NCBI RefSeq assembly: GCF_042432825.1
Contig: NZ_JBHLWN010000082.1
Location: 1-64,000, forward strand
From: Gordoniibacillus chartarius
GTDB lineage: Bacteria; Bacillota; Bacilli; Paenibacillales; NBRC-103111
Reading direction: 5' to 3'
Length of the DNA stretch: 64,000 nucleotides
The position numbers were made by a program, and so were the translations under genes. The notes under the pieces were generated by a model. That model made no database searches. It was not told the origin of the DNA and saw nothing but the letters and a program-made list of their open reading frames with translations. Below, piece by piece: positions 51,285-60,053 of this stretch. Positions within the stretch are counted from its first letter, which is position 1, and each line of letters opens with the position of its first letter.

Positions 51285-54200
51285 TTAAGGCACTTTCACC
51301 ACATACGGCACGGTAAACACTCGATCGTTGTGCTTGAACTGCGCCCATATTTTGTACACGCCGCTCTTCGGGAACGTCGTCATGAACTTCGCTTCGGGTC
51401 CGGCCGACTTCTCATCCAGCGGGTGTACGTGCAAGTAGTTCTCCGTATCCTCGGTCAGGATAACCACGTGACCGACCGCGCCCAGGTAAGGCTGAAGGTT
51501 CGTAATCGGGGCCCCGGATTTTTCATCCTTTATGGCAAAATTCAACGTTACTTCTTTCCCTGCAGCCAGCCCCTCGACCGAAAGCGCCACCTGCTTGCCG
51601 TCCGCAGCTTTCGTCAAGGCAGCGTCCGGCGTCACCGCTGCAGCCGGGGCGGCTTCGCCCTCCAGGCGCGTCCAGGCCATCTTGCTCATGGCGCTGCCTC
51701 CCGTCGGAACGATATCCGCGATCAGCTTATAATCGCCTCCCGCCGGGAACTGCGTCGTGATCTCGAAGAGACCGCCGCCCTTGTATTCCGGATGGATGTG
51801 GTTAAAGAACGACAAGTCCTTGCTGACGATAATCAAATGCAGCTTCTGTTCGTGGCTCACCTCGAAATTTTCGATCGGCTTGCCGTCCCGCTCGAAGCGC
51901 ACCTGAACAAGCGTGTCCTGCTTCGCATGCGCATGACCGTCGCCAATCGTCCATACCGCCTTGACATCCTCGGCTTTGATGGCCGTCCCCGCGCCGTGTC
52001 CGCCGCCCTCGGCATGCCCGTGCCCCGCAGCCGCTTCAGCAGCACCGCTGCTTGCCCCTGCAGGGGCTGCCGCCCCAGCACTTGCTCCGCTGCCGGAAGC
52101 CCCATGCCCGCCGGTGCCGGTGCCGGCGCCGCCGTGTCCACCCGCCGTGCTTGCCGGAGCCTCCGCCACAGGATTTTTGGTGTAATAATCTTTCGTGAAG
52201 CTGTACGTAGCAAGCACCGCCACCGCCAATATCAGCACATACAAAATTCGTTTCATCCAAAGCGCCCCTTTATTCGGATTGTAGTCCACCTTGATCCGCT
52301 GCAGGTCCAGCGCATTCAGCACGACCGACACCGAGCTCATCGCCATCGCCGCTCCGGCCACCCATGGAGCGAGGTAGCCCATCGCCGCAATCGGAATGCC
52401 GATCACGTTGTATCCGAGCGCCCAGACCAAATTTTCTTTGATGTTCCGCATCGTCTTGCGGCTCATGAAGATCGCGTCGGGAATGCTGTTCAGATCGCCC
52501 CTCATCAGCGTAATATCCGCCGCCTCCATGGCAACGTCGGTACCGGTGCCGATCGCCATGCCGATATCCGCGGTCGCCAGCGCCGGCGCATCGTTGATGC
52601 CGTCCCCGACCATCGCCACTTTGCGGCCTTCCTGCTGCAGTTTCTTCACCTCTGCGGCTTTCCCTTCCGGAAGCACCTCCGCCAGCACCCGGTCGATGCC
52701 GACCTGCGCCGCGATCGCCCGGGCCGTCCGCTCGTTGTCGCCGGTGATCATGATGACCTCGAGCCCCATCTCTTTCATGCGGGCCACCGCCTGCCGCGAC
52801 GTATCCTTGATCGTATCCGCCACGGCCACCATGCCGGCGTACGCCCCGTCGACCGCAACGAGCATCGCCGTCTTGCCCTCTTCTTCAAGCCTGCTCATCT
52901 CAGCCAGCGCTTCCGTCACCTGAACATCGTGCTTCGCCATCAGCTTCCGCGTGCCGACCAGCAGCTCGCGCCCTTGCACCGCAGCGCGGATGCCGTATCC
53001 CGGCACCGCTTCGAACGAATCCGCAGCCGGCACGGCGATGGACCGAGCCTGAACGCCGGCTACAATCGCTTCGGCGAGCGGGTGCTCGGAGTTTTTCTCC
53101 GCCGCGGCAACGAGCGCCAGAAGCTCGCGCTCCGTCAGGCCTCCCGCCGCAACCGTAACGTCGGTTAGCTCCGGCTTCCCTTTCGTTACGGTGCCGGTTT
53201 TGTCCAGAACGACGGTCGTGATGCGCTGCGTCGACTCCAGGTGTTCGCCGCCCTTGAACAGCACGCCAAGCTCCGCCGCACGGCCCGATCCGGCCATAAT
53301 CGATGTCGGCGTCGCCAGTCCGAGCGCACACGGGCAGGCGATGACCAGCACCGCGATCGTCTTCTCCAGCGCCCCTGCGAAATCGCCCGGCTCCACCCAG
53401 AAATACCACACCAGGAACGTAACGAGCGCAATCCCGACGACGATCGGCACGAAGATGCCCGAGATCACATCGGCGATCCGCTGAATCGGCGCCTTCGACC
53501 CCTGCGCTTCCTCAACCACCTTAATGATTTGCGCCAGCGCCGTCTCCCGGCCGACCTTCGTCGCCCGAATGCGCAGCACGCCGTTCTTGTTCATCGTCGC
53601 GCCGATGACCGGGTCGCCCGGCTGCTTCCCGACCGGAATGCTCTCGCCGGTCAGCATCGACTCGTCTACGGACGAAGAGCCCTCCAGCACTTCGCCGTCA
53701 ACCGGTATTTTCTCGCCCGGCTTCACGATGATCACGTCGCCCGTCACTACAGCTTCCAGCGGAAGACTCAGCTCTTGGCCGTCCCTGACGACGAGCGCCG
53801 TCTTGGCCTGCAAATTCATCAGGGATTTGATCGCTTCGGAGGAGCGGCCCTTCGCCAGCGCCTCAAGCAGCTTGCCGAGCACGATCAGCGTGATCAGCAC
53901 AGCGCTCGTTTCGTAGTACAGGGCCGGAGCGTGCATCGCTTCCGCATCCTGCGCCCAAACTAAGGTTTCGTACAAGCTGTAGAAGAAAGCCGCCGACGTG
54001 CCTAACGCCACGAGCACATCCATATTGGCGCTGCCGTTGCGAAGCGCCTTATAAGCCCCGACGTAAAACTGCCTGCCGATAATGAATTGCACCGGCGCGG
54101 CCAGCGCGAGCTGAAACCACGGATTCATGAACAATTCCGGCGACCAAATCCATGAAGTAAAGGAGAAATGCCCGACCATCGCCCAGAGCAGCGGCAGAGA

Positions 54201-54722
54201 GAGAAGTGCGGATACGAGCAGCTTGAGCTGCTGCGCCCGAATCGCCTTCTTGCGGTGATCCCCCGCTTCCGGCCGAGCCTCCTCCTTCACAGCCGCCTTG
54301 TAGCCGAGCTGCTCCACCTTGCGGATCATGTCCTGGGGCGAAACTTCCGCCGGCGAGTACTCGACGCGGGCCGTCTCGAGCGCCAGGTTCACGTTCGCCT
54401 GCGCAACCCCCGGCAGCTTGCCGAGCCCTTTCTCGATCCGCGTCGCACATGCCGCACAAGTCATCCCGGTTATCGTAAAATCGATTGTTTCCTTCACCGT
54501 GCCGTAGCCGAGCGCCTGAATCTTCTCCTCGATCGCCGGAAGAGTGACTTTGGCCGGATCATAGGTCACCGAAGCCTGCTCCAGGGCGAAATTGACCGTC
54601 GCTTCCGCGACGCCCTCCATGCGGCCCAGCCCCTTCTCGATCCGGTTCGCACAGGCTGCGCAAGTCATGCCGGTAATTTGCAGCGTCGTTTGGCTTGGTG
54701 CGGATGTAGATTGATTTTGCAT
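51285..54722 (-). CDS. Copper P1B-type ATPase with exported C-terminal extension
   Basis: 1145 aa from the ATG at 54722 (GGAGTG 6 bases before). Two HMA domains each carry GMTCAAC (about residues 18-24 and 86-92). The CopA core follows: TGES, CPC in IACPCALGLATP, the phosphorylated Asp in VLDKTGTVTKG, HP in SEHPLAEAI, GDGINDAPAL, and the family end VLNALDLQRIKV near residue 810. After that come an extra hydrophobic helix (RILYVLILAVAVLATY, about 826-842), a Gly/His/Ala-rich linker of about 70 residues, and about 230 residues with FFNHIHPEY and YLHVHPLDE motifs, probably outside the cell. Usual CopA is 740-810 aa. It exports Cu(I). It is probably controlled by the boxes at 54739-54803. Confidence 0.9.
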   Translation of the reverse strand: MQNQSTSAPSQTTLQITGMTCAACANRIEKGLGRMEGVAEATVNFALEQASVTYDPAKVTLPAIEEKIQALGYGTVKETIDFTITGMTCAACATRIEKGLGKLPGVAQANVNLALETARVEYSPAEVSPQDMIRKVEQLGYKAAVKEEARPEAGDHRKKAIRAQQLKLLVSALLSLPLLWAMVGHFSFTSWIWSPELFMNPWFQLALAAPVQFIIGRQFYVGAYKALRNGSANMDVLVALGTSAAFFYSLYETLVWAQDAEAMHAPALYYETSAVLITLIVLGKLLEALAKGRSSEAIKSLMNLQAKTALVVRDGQELSLPLEAVVTGDVIIVKPGEKIPVDGEVLEGSSSVDESMLTGESIPVGKQPGDPVIGATMNKNGVLRIRATKVGRETALAQIIKVVEEAQGSKAPIQRIADVISGIFVPIVVGIALVTFLVWYFWVEPGDFAGALEKTIAVLVIACPCALGLATPTSIMAGSGRAAELGVLFKGGEHLESTQRITTVVLDKTGTVTKGKPELTDVTVAAGGLTERELLALVAAAEKNSEHPLAEAIVAGVQARSIAVPAADSFEAVPGYGIRAAVQGRELLVGTRKLMAKHDVQVTEALAEMSRLEEEGKTAMLVAVDGAYAGMVAVADTIKDTSRQAVARMKEMGLEVIMITGDNERTARAIAAQVGIDRVLAEVLPEGKAAEVKKLQQEGRKVAMVGDGINDAPALATADIGMAIGTGTDVAMEAADITLMRGDLNSIPDAIFMSRKTMRNIKENLVWALGYNVIGIPIAAMGYLAPWVAGAAMAMSSVSVVLNALDLQRIKVDYNPNKGALWMKRILYVLILAVAVLATYSFTKDYYTKNPVAEAPASTAGGHGGAGTGTGGHGASGSGASAGAAAPAGASSGAAEAAAGHGHAEGGGHGAGTAIKAEDVKAVWTIGDGHAHAKQDTLVQVRFERDGKPIENFEVSHEQKLHLIIVSKDLSFFNHIHPEYKGGGLFEITTQFPAGGDYKLIADIVPTGGSAMSKMAWTRLEGEAAPAAAVTPDAALTKAADGKQVALSVEGLAAGKEVTLNFAIKDEKSGAPITNLQPYLGAVGHVVILTEDTENYLHVHPLDEKSAGPEAKFMTTFPKSGVYKIWAQFKHNDRVFTVPYVVKVP

Positions 54723-54738
54723 AGTTATCACTCCGTAT

Positions 54739-54755
54739 ATACCCCATTGGGGTAT
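54739..54755. promoter_or_regulatory. CsoR-like palindrome upstream of copper ATPase
   Basis: ATACCCCATTGGGGTAT, a perfect 17-bp palindrome with the CCCC...GGGG tracts of CsoR operators, 16 bases before the ATPase start and within the predicted mRNA leader. Confidence 0.7.
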
Positions 54756-54773
54756 CAGTATGTTCTGATTATC

Positions 54774-54803
54774 ACTATAATATACCCCCCATACCTATGC
54801 CAA
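54774..54803 (-). promoter_or_regulatory. Copper ATPase promoter with C6/G6 box in spacer
   Basis: On the minus strand TTGGCA (54798-54803) and TATAGT (54774-54779) are separated by 18 bases that contain TAGGTATGGGGGGTAT. The single G6 tract resembles operators of the CsoR/RcnR/FrmR superfamily. The same layout occurs at 56277-56306. Confidence 0.65.
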
Positions 54804-54820
54804 CATACAGGGGGCCCGTA

Positions 54821-56212
54821 TTATGCAGCCGGCGTCCGCTTCCGCAAGCCGATAAGCACCAGCGCCAGGCTAACGGCGGACACTGCTGCGCTTGCCGCGA
54901 ACAGCACCGTAAACCCTTCGGCGAAAGCCGCCGCCAATACGCCTGCCACCGTCGGTCCCATCGTCGAGCCGAGCGAGCGGAACAAGCTGACATAGCCGAC
55001 CGCCGCGCCGGTCTCCTTCGGCTCCACCGTCTGCAGCATCAGCATGTTAAGCGGAGCGCCGGTAATGATCCCGATTCCGAAGCCAAGTACAACGAGCACC
55101 GGAATAAGAGCAGCCGCACTGGATACCAGGAATGCCAGGCACAGCGCCCCGATCGCACTGATCACGAAGCCGAGCTCCAGCACGCGTCTCGCGCTGATCC
55201 GGTCAACCAGCACGCCGCCCGCCAGCGACGCCGCCATCGAAGCCGCCGCCAGAGGAGCGACCATGTAGCCTGAACTGCCAGCCGCCAGTCCCAGTACCTT
55301 CTCGGTAAAATAAGGCATCATATTCGTCGCGGAAGCCATCACGAAGCCGGACGCCATGGAAGCCAGCAGCAAGATCAGCGAGTTCGCTCTCGTGAAGTAC
55401 CTGACGTTCATGACCGGGTCTGCCGCTTTGCGCTCCACCAGCACTAACCCTGCGGCGAAGAGCAGCCCGATTGCGGCGACGGTTATATTTTTTGCGGTAA
55501 TGCCGTACATGATCGAAATCAAAGCAGCCGTCAGCAGGGCGATTCCCGGCAGGTCGATCGGCTTCTTTACCGGAGCCTGCGCCTGGCGGTAAGTAGCGAT
55601 GAGCGCGATGATCACGATGGAAATCGGTACGTTGACGAGGAAGATCCACTGCCATGCCAGCTGCGAGATGAGCAAGCCGCCGATGATCGGGCCGAGAATC
55701 GTACCGACGCCGAACACCGTGCCGATCAGCCCCATCATGCGTCCTCTGCGCTCAGGCGGATATGAGACGGCGATTTGCGCAGCGGTAATGGGGAATATCC
55801 CCCCGGTACCGACAGCCTGCACCGCGCGGCCGGCCAGAAACCAGCCGAAGCTCGGCGCGAACGCCGCCAGCAGCGAACCAAGAGCGAACATCGAGATGCC
55901 GAACATGAACGTCCTTTTGCGTCCGAAGCGGTCCGACAGCTTGCCGAGAATCGGAATGCTGACCGCGAACAGCAGTGTGTACATGGTGAAGCTCCATACC
56001 CCCCAAGTCGCATCGACGGCGTACGCCGCCATGATCGAGCTGAGCGCGGGCCCGACGATGCCGTGATCCAGCGCCCCCATGAAGATGCCGAGCAAGAACG
56101 TGAACGTCACCATCGGTTTGCTTAAGCCGGTCCGCACAGCGGGTTCCGGTATCGCGGGGCCTGCAGCCGTCTGCGTCAGGCCTGCCTTTGCTGTGTTCGA
56201 AGAAGTTGTCAT
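54821..56212 (-). CDS. MFS multidrug exporter (DHA2/EmrB-type)
   Basis: 463 aa from the ATG at 56212, after AAAGGAG; the longer frame to 56278 overlaps the promoter. The start is LLGIFMGALDHGIVGPALSSI, with GKLSDRFGRKRTFMFGISMF after TM2 and GRAVQAVGTGGIFPITAAQI. There are about 12-14 helices. It exports a drug or other small molecule by proton antiport. Its promoter matches that of the copper ATPase in spacing and box, so it may belong to the same metal or stress regulon. Confidence 0.88.
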   Translation of the reverse strand: MTTSSNTAKAGLTQTAAGPAIPEPAVRTGLSKPMVTFTFLLGIFMGALDHGIVGPALSSIMAAYAVDATWGVWSFTMYTLLFAVSIPILGKLSDRFGRKRTFMFGISMFALGSLLAAFAPSFGWFLAGRAVQAVGTGGIFPITAAQIAVSYPPERRGRMMGLIGTVFGVGTILGPIIGGLLISQLAWQWIFLVNVPISIVIIALIATYRQAQAPVKKPIDLPGIALLTAALISIMYGITAKNITVAAIGLLFAAGLVLVERKAADPVMNVRYFTRANSLILLLASMASGFVMASATNMMPYFTEKVLGLAAGSSGYMVAPLAAASMAASLAGGVLVDRISARRVLELGFVISAIGALCLAFLVSSAAALIPVLVVLGFGIGIITGAPLNMLMLQTVEPKETGAAVGYVSLFRSLGSTMGPTVAGVLAAAFAEGFTVLFAASAAVSAVSLALVLIGLRKRTPAA

Positions 56213-56276
56213 TGTATGTACTCCTTTCGGAAATTGAGTTTTACGGTTGGCGAGAAGTTGCATCTTTCTTGGATTC

Positions 56277-56306
56277 ATAATACCATACCCCCCTACCCTA
56301 TGTAAA
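56277..56306 (-). promoter_or_regulatory. MFS promoter with the same C6/G6 box
   Basis: On the minus strand TTTACA (56301-56306) and TATTAT (56277-56282) enclose an 18-base spacer with TAGGGTAGGGGGGTAT. The 18-mer on the plus strand (56285-56302) agrees with 54782-54799 at 15 of 18 positions. Confidence 0.65.
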
Positions 56307-56504
56307 CCGTCCTTCCAAAATTTCTTCTTAAAAATGTATCATCCCGCTTTCGTTAATTGAAAGAAGTTAAATTTACGATATTCTCCTGCCGGTTCGATTG
56401 CCTTTTTCCGCTTCTCGTTTAACCATTCCGGACGAGTCTCGCGCGGGCGAACGCCAAATAGGCTGCCGAGTATCCTCGATAGCCTGAGTTTGTTGGGCGC
56501 GCCG

Positions 56505-57767
56505 TTACATGTTGCGGGACATTACGTGGTAGCATTCGGCCGCTTTCCGGTATGATTTTCGCTCATAATAGTAGTCCCCGAGCTGCTTGCCGATGCTCTT
56601 GACCTGGTGGTGCTGGTTCATCTTCACGCAGTAGTCGAGCAGCCGGTGCAGCTCCTTCTCATATTTGCGGGTATCTTCGGTGTACCTGTACAATTGGGCG
56701 CGCAGCAGGTGCAGCTCGATATCGAACAGCACCTCTTTGTTTTGCTCGGCGTACCGCTCCGCGATTTGCAGACATTCCGCCGCCTTCTGCCAGTCCCGAA
56801 GCTGCAAATACACCTCGATCAGCCTTCGATAGTTTTGCTGAACCTTCGTCGAGTCCGGCAGCTTGGCGAACCGGTCGAGCGATCTATACATGAAAGCGAC
56901 GGCCTGCTCGTACTCCCCGGCAAGCTGGTGCGCCCGCCCGAAGTTATAGTCGATCGCCGCCAGCAGCTCCTCGTTGCCGTCCTCCCGCACCAGCTCCCGC
57001 GCTTCCTCCACGCATTGCATCGCCTCCTCCGGCCGCTTCGCAAGCAGGAATTGAATGCCGCGGGTGAGCACCAGGTTCGCCGTCCGGTTCGGATCGTTCA
57101 GCTGCTTGATATGGAAACAAGCCTTCTCGGAATAATATAAGCATAATCCCACATCGTATTGGAGACGTTGATGAACGAGGCTCAGGTTAAAATAAAGCCG
57201 GGCCTTGTCCTTATGGCTGCGGTCTTTCGCGAACGTCTCCGAGCGCAGCAAGTATTGATTGGATTTGACGAAATCCTGCAGGTTGAAAAACAACAGCCCG
57301 CAAGCTTGATAATAGTAAAATAATACGAACTCCGGGGTCTCCGTATCGTTCTCCTTCACATATTTCAAGGATGCGGCATAAAGCTCCAGCCCCGCTTTGT
57401 ACGTCGAATTCAGGTAGTGGTAACGGATCAGGACCGCGTACATCATCAGATAGGTCTCGTTGCTGTGCACTTCAAGCAAATGCAGGCTCAGCTTGGAAAT
57501 ATCGTCTCCGGTAATAAGGTCCCGCTCCCAATAAGCTAAGAAAATGCCCCTTATTTCGTCCTCGAATCGCACGGAGGCGGGCTGGAGCAGATCTTCGGGC
57601 TGCACGCCGAGCCGCCCCGCAACCTCATGCAGGAAGCGGGAGGAGGGGCTTGCCAGATTGTTTTCGATTTTGCTTAAGTAAGCGACGGAGGAAATCCCTT
57701 CCACAAGCTCGCCTTGGGTCATCCGCTTCCACAAGCGCAAATTGCGGATGCGATCGCCTGGATTCAT
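56505..57767 (-). CDS. XRE-TPR regulator (RRNPP-like)
   Basis: 420 aa. The N-terminal helix-turn-helix is RIRNLRLWKRMTQGELVEGISSVAYLSKIE, and residues from about 80 to the end form a TPR superhelix (YLMMYAVLIRYHYLN, FYYYQACGLLFFNLQ, RRLIEVYLQLRDWQKAAECL). This is the PlcR/PrgX/NprR layout, in which a short secreted peptide controls DNA binding. No convincing pheromone gene was seen on either side. It could instead work without a peptide. The downstream MFS gene is 292 bases away. Confidence 0.83.
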   Translation of the reverse strand: MNPGDRIRNLRLWKRMTQGELVEGISSVAYLSKIENNLASPSSRFLHEVAGRLGVQPEDLLQPASVRFEDEIRGIFLAYWERDLITGDDISKLSLHLLEVHSNETYLMMYAVLIRYHYLNSTYKAGLELYAASLKYVKENDTETPEFVLFYYYQACGLLFFNLQDFVKSNQYLLRSETFAKDRSHKDKARLYFNLSLVHQRLQYDVGLCLYYSEKACFHIKQLNDPNRTANLVLTRGIQFLLAKRPEEAMQCVEEARELVREDGNEELLAAIDYNFGRAHQLAGEYEQAVAFMYRSLDRFAKLPDSTKVQQNYRRLIEVYLQLRDWQKAAECLQIAERYAEQNKEVLFDIELHLLRAQLYRYTEDTRKYEKELHRLLDYCVKMNQHHQVKSIGKQLGDYYYERKSYRKAAECYHVMSRNM

Positions 57768-57883
57768 GCTGTCTCACCCCGTAGGAATAGGTTTGCGCAT
57801 TTGCACTTTGCCATTTTTTGAAAATTATGATAGCATGGTGATGCGAACGATTGTTCTATAAAATATTACAGCCTGAGGGGACG

Positions 57884-58714
57884 GTGCTGTCGGTGACGGT
57901 CCGATATGCGGAAATCGACGAAGTGATCTCGTTCATCCATCAACATATCTACGACCCGCTGCCGCTTGCCCGGCTCGCCCGGCATGTGGACTACAGTCCG
58001 TACCATTTCACGCGCATCTTCAAGGAAAGAATCGGGCTGTCCCCGCTGTACTACGTATCTTCCCTTCGCTTGCAGAAGGCCAAGGAGCTGCTGCTGCGAA
58101 CCGGCTTAAGCGTCCGCGACGTCGGCCTTGAGATCGGCCAGCAAAGTCTCGGCACGTTCACCACCCGGTTCACGGAACGGGTCGGCATGACGCCATCCGA
58201 ATTCCGCAGTGCGCCGCCGCAAACGAATGAGCATGTCCGTTCGCTGCAGGAGCTGGACAATTGGCGCGAGCCGGAGTACTGGGGCGCTGACGGATCAGCG
58301 GTCATCGAAGGAGCGGTCGGCTCCGCAGTCCCATTCGACGGCTTCGCTCTCGTCGGTCTGTTCGCGAAGCCGATTCCCGAAGGATTCCCGCTGTACGGGA
58401 CGCTCGTCGCCGCCGGCACATCGTTTCGCTTGACCGGCGTGAAGCCCGGCACGTATTATTTGATGGCGACGTCGATCTCTTGGGGCATGCAAGCACTCGA
58501 TATTTTACTGCCGGAGATGACGCTGCGCACCCGCGCTCACCGGCCGCTGATCGTTTATCCTTATGCTCCCGTGCCTTATCAGCAGGTTACGCTGCATCCG
58601 CCCAGACCCGACGATCCGCCGATACTCGTTTCTTTGCCGCTGCTCATGAACCGTTTTCTGGAGCGTGTGCGTTCCGCCCGGGAAAGTGAGCCGCGGAAGT
58701 ATTCCCATACATAA
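57884..58714 (+). CDS. AraC-family regulator with C-terminal ligand-like domain
   Basis: About 276 aa. The start is uncertain: GTG at 57884 or 57893, both close to GAGGGG at 57875-57880. The AraC helix-turn-helix comes first (ISFIHQHIYDPLPLARLARHVDYSPYHFTRIFKERIG), followed by a beta-rich C-terminal part that I could not classify (about residues 120-270, YWGADGSAVIEGAVG, GVKPGTYYLMATSI). The reverse order is common in the subgroup that regulates adjacent transporters. It is followed 13 bases later by an MFS gene. Confidence 0.84.
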   Translation: MLSVTVRYAEIDEVISFIHQHIYDPLPLARLARHVDYSPYHFTRIFKERIGLSPLYYVSSLRLQKAKELLLRTGLSVRDVGLEIGQQSLGTFTTRFTERVGMTPSEFRSAPPQTNEHVRSLQELDNWREPEYWGADGSAVIEGAVGSAVPFDGFALVGLFAKPIPEGFPLYGTLVAAGTSFRLTGVKPGTYYLMATSISWGMQALDILLPEMTLRTRAHRPLIVYPYAPVPYQQVTLHPPRPDDPPILVSLPLLMNRFLERVRSARESEPRKYSHT

Positions 58715-58727
58715 AGGAGTGTTATCT

Positions 58728-60002
58728 TTGAGTACGCTGCAACCCGGCGCCAAGGCGCCCAGTATTTTCGGAAACCGGTTCCTGCAAACGATTCTGCTCT
58801 CGAACATTCTGCTGCAAATCGGCATCTGGGTACGGAACTTCGCGATCTTGTACTACGTCGCGGAGAAGACCTCCAACAATGCATATGCCATTTCGTTTAT
58901 TTACGTTGCCGAATATGCGCCGATCTTCATCTTCTCGTTCATCGGCGGCACGCTGGCCGACCGCTGGCGGCCGCGGCGGACGATGATCTGGTGCGACCTG
59001 CTGTCGGCCATTTCCGTATTCGTCGTGCTCCTGGCGATTCATTTCGGCTCCTGGCAGTCGGTTTTCCTGGTCACGCTCATTTCGGCGATTCTATCGCAGT
59101 TCTCGCAGCCGTCGGGAATGAAGCTGTTTAAGCAGCATATCCCGGAGGCTCAGATGCAGCAAGGCATGGCGCTGTTCCAGTCGCTCATCGCCATCTTCAT
59201 GGTGCTCGGACCGATGCTCGGTACGTTCGCCTACTATCGCTTCGGTCTGGAGTCGTCGATCGCGGTCATGGGTGTCGCGTTCCTGCTGTCCGCACTCGTG
59301 CTTGTCCGTCTGCCGAAGGACGCCGTCGAGCAGAAGCCGCCGCTGGAGAAGGGGCAGTTCCGCAAAGAGTTGAACGAAGGGTTTCGTTATGTATGGCAAA
59401 GTCCGGTGCTCCGCATTCTAGGGCTTGTGTTCATTCTCGCCGGGCTCGCGGTCGGCATCGCGCAGGCACTCAACCTGTTCATCGTCACCGAGCGCCTCGG
59501 CAAGACCGAAGAATTCCTGCAATACATGCTCATGGTTAACGGAGCGGCCATGCTTATCGGCGGCGGTGTCGTCGCGGCATTCGCGAAGAAGGTCGCTCCC
59601 CAGCTGCTGCTGGCGGTCGGTATGATCGTCGGTGCCGTGTGTACCGTCATCGTCGGCTTCTCGACAAGCGTGCCCGTAACTCTCGTTACCCAGTTCGTCA
59701 ACGGTCTCGTGTTTCCCTGCATCCATATCGGCATCAGTACGATGATGCTAAAGTGGTCGCATGAGTCGATCGTCGGCCGGGTCTCCGGTGTGCTGAACCC
59801 GATGTTCATCGGCATGATGGTCATTTCGATGTTGTTCGCCGGCGCCCTGAAGGACGCCTTCTCGCTCGTAGCGATTTACGCCGGAGCGGGGATCCTCTTC
59901 GTGCTGGGGGCTCTCTCCTTGATGACCATTATGGGCCACAAGGCGCCTGAGACGGCATCCTCCGGCGAGCAAGGGGCTGCCCCGGAGCCGCATATGCATT
60001 GA
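58728..60002 (+). CDS. MFS exporter (drug efflux, MDR type)
   Basis: 424 aa from a TTG at 58728, 8 bases after AAAGGAG. About 12 helices: the start is FGNRFLQTILLSNILLQIGIWVRNFAILYYVAEKTS, with GGTLADRWRPRRTMIWCDLL after TM2, the typical MFS loop. Operon-like with the AraC gene before it, so the regulator probably controls it. The substrate is unknown. Confidence 0.88.
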   Translation: MSTLQPGAKAPSIFGNRFLQTILLSNILLQIGIWVRNFAILYYVAEKTSNNAYAISFIYVAEYAPIFIFSFIGGTLADRWRPRRTMIWCDLLSAISVFVVLLAIHFGSWQSVFLVTLISAILSQFSQPSGMKLFKQHIPEAQMQQGMALFQSLIAIFMVLGPMLGTFAYYRFGLESSIAVMGVAFLLSALVLVRLPKDAVEQKPPLEKGQFRKELNEGFRYVWQSPVLRILGLVFILAGLAVGIAQALNLFIVTERLGKTEEFLQYMLMVNGAAMLIGGGVVAAFAKKVAPQLLLAVGMIVGAVCTVIVGFSTSVPVTLVTQFVNGLVFPCIHIGISTMMLKWSHESIVGRVSGVLNPMFIGMMVISMLFAGALKDAFSLVAIYAGAGILFVLGALSLMTIMGHKAPETASSGEQGAAPEPHMH

Positions 60003-60010
60003 TGGCATGG

Positions 60011-60050
60011 AAAGAGCTGCCCGAGCGAACGCCCGCGGCAGCTCTTTTTT
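60011..60050. terminator. Terminator between MFS and thioredoxin-like genes
   Basis: AAAGAGCTGCC and GGCAGCTCTTT pair across 15 bases, followed by TTTT on the plus strand. It suits the MFS gene and could also serve the opposite MerR operon. Confidence 0.85.
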
Positions 60051-60053
60051 CCG

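Noticed and set aside
56373..56426. 17-codon minus-strand frame downstream of the RRNPP-like regulator as possible pheromone
   Set aside because: The peptide (MVKREAEKG...) is basic, lacks a hydrophobic signal segment and has no ribosome site, unlike known Phr or PapR precursors.
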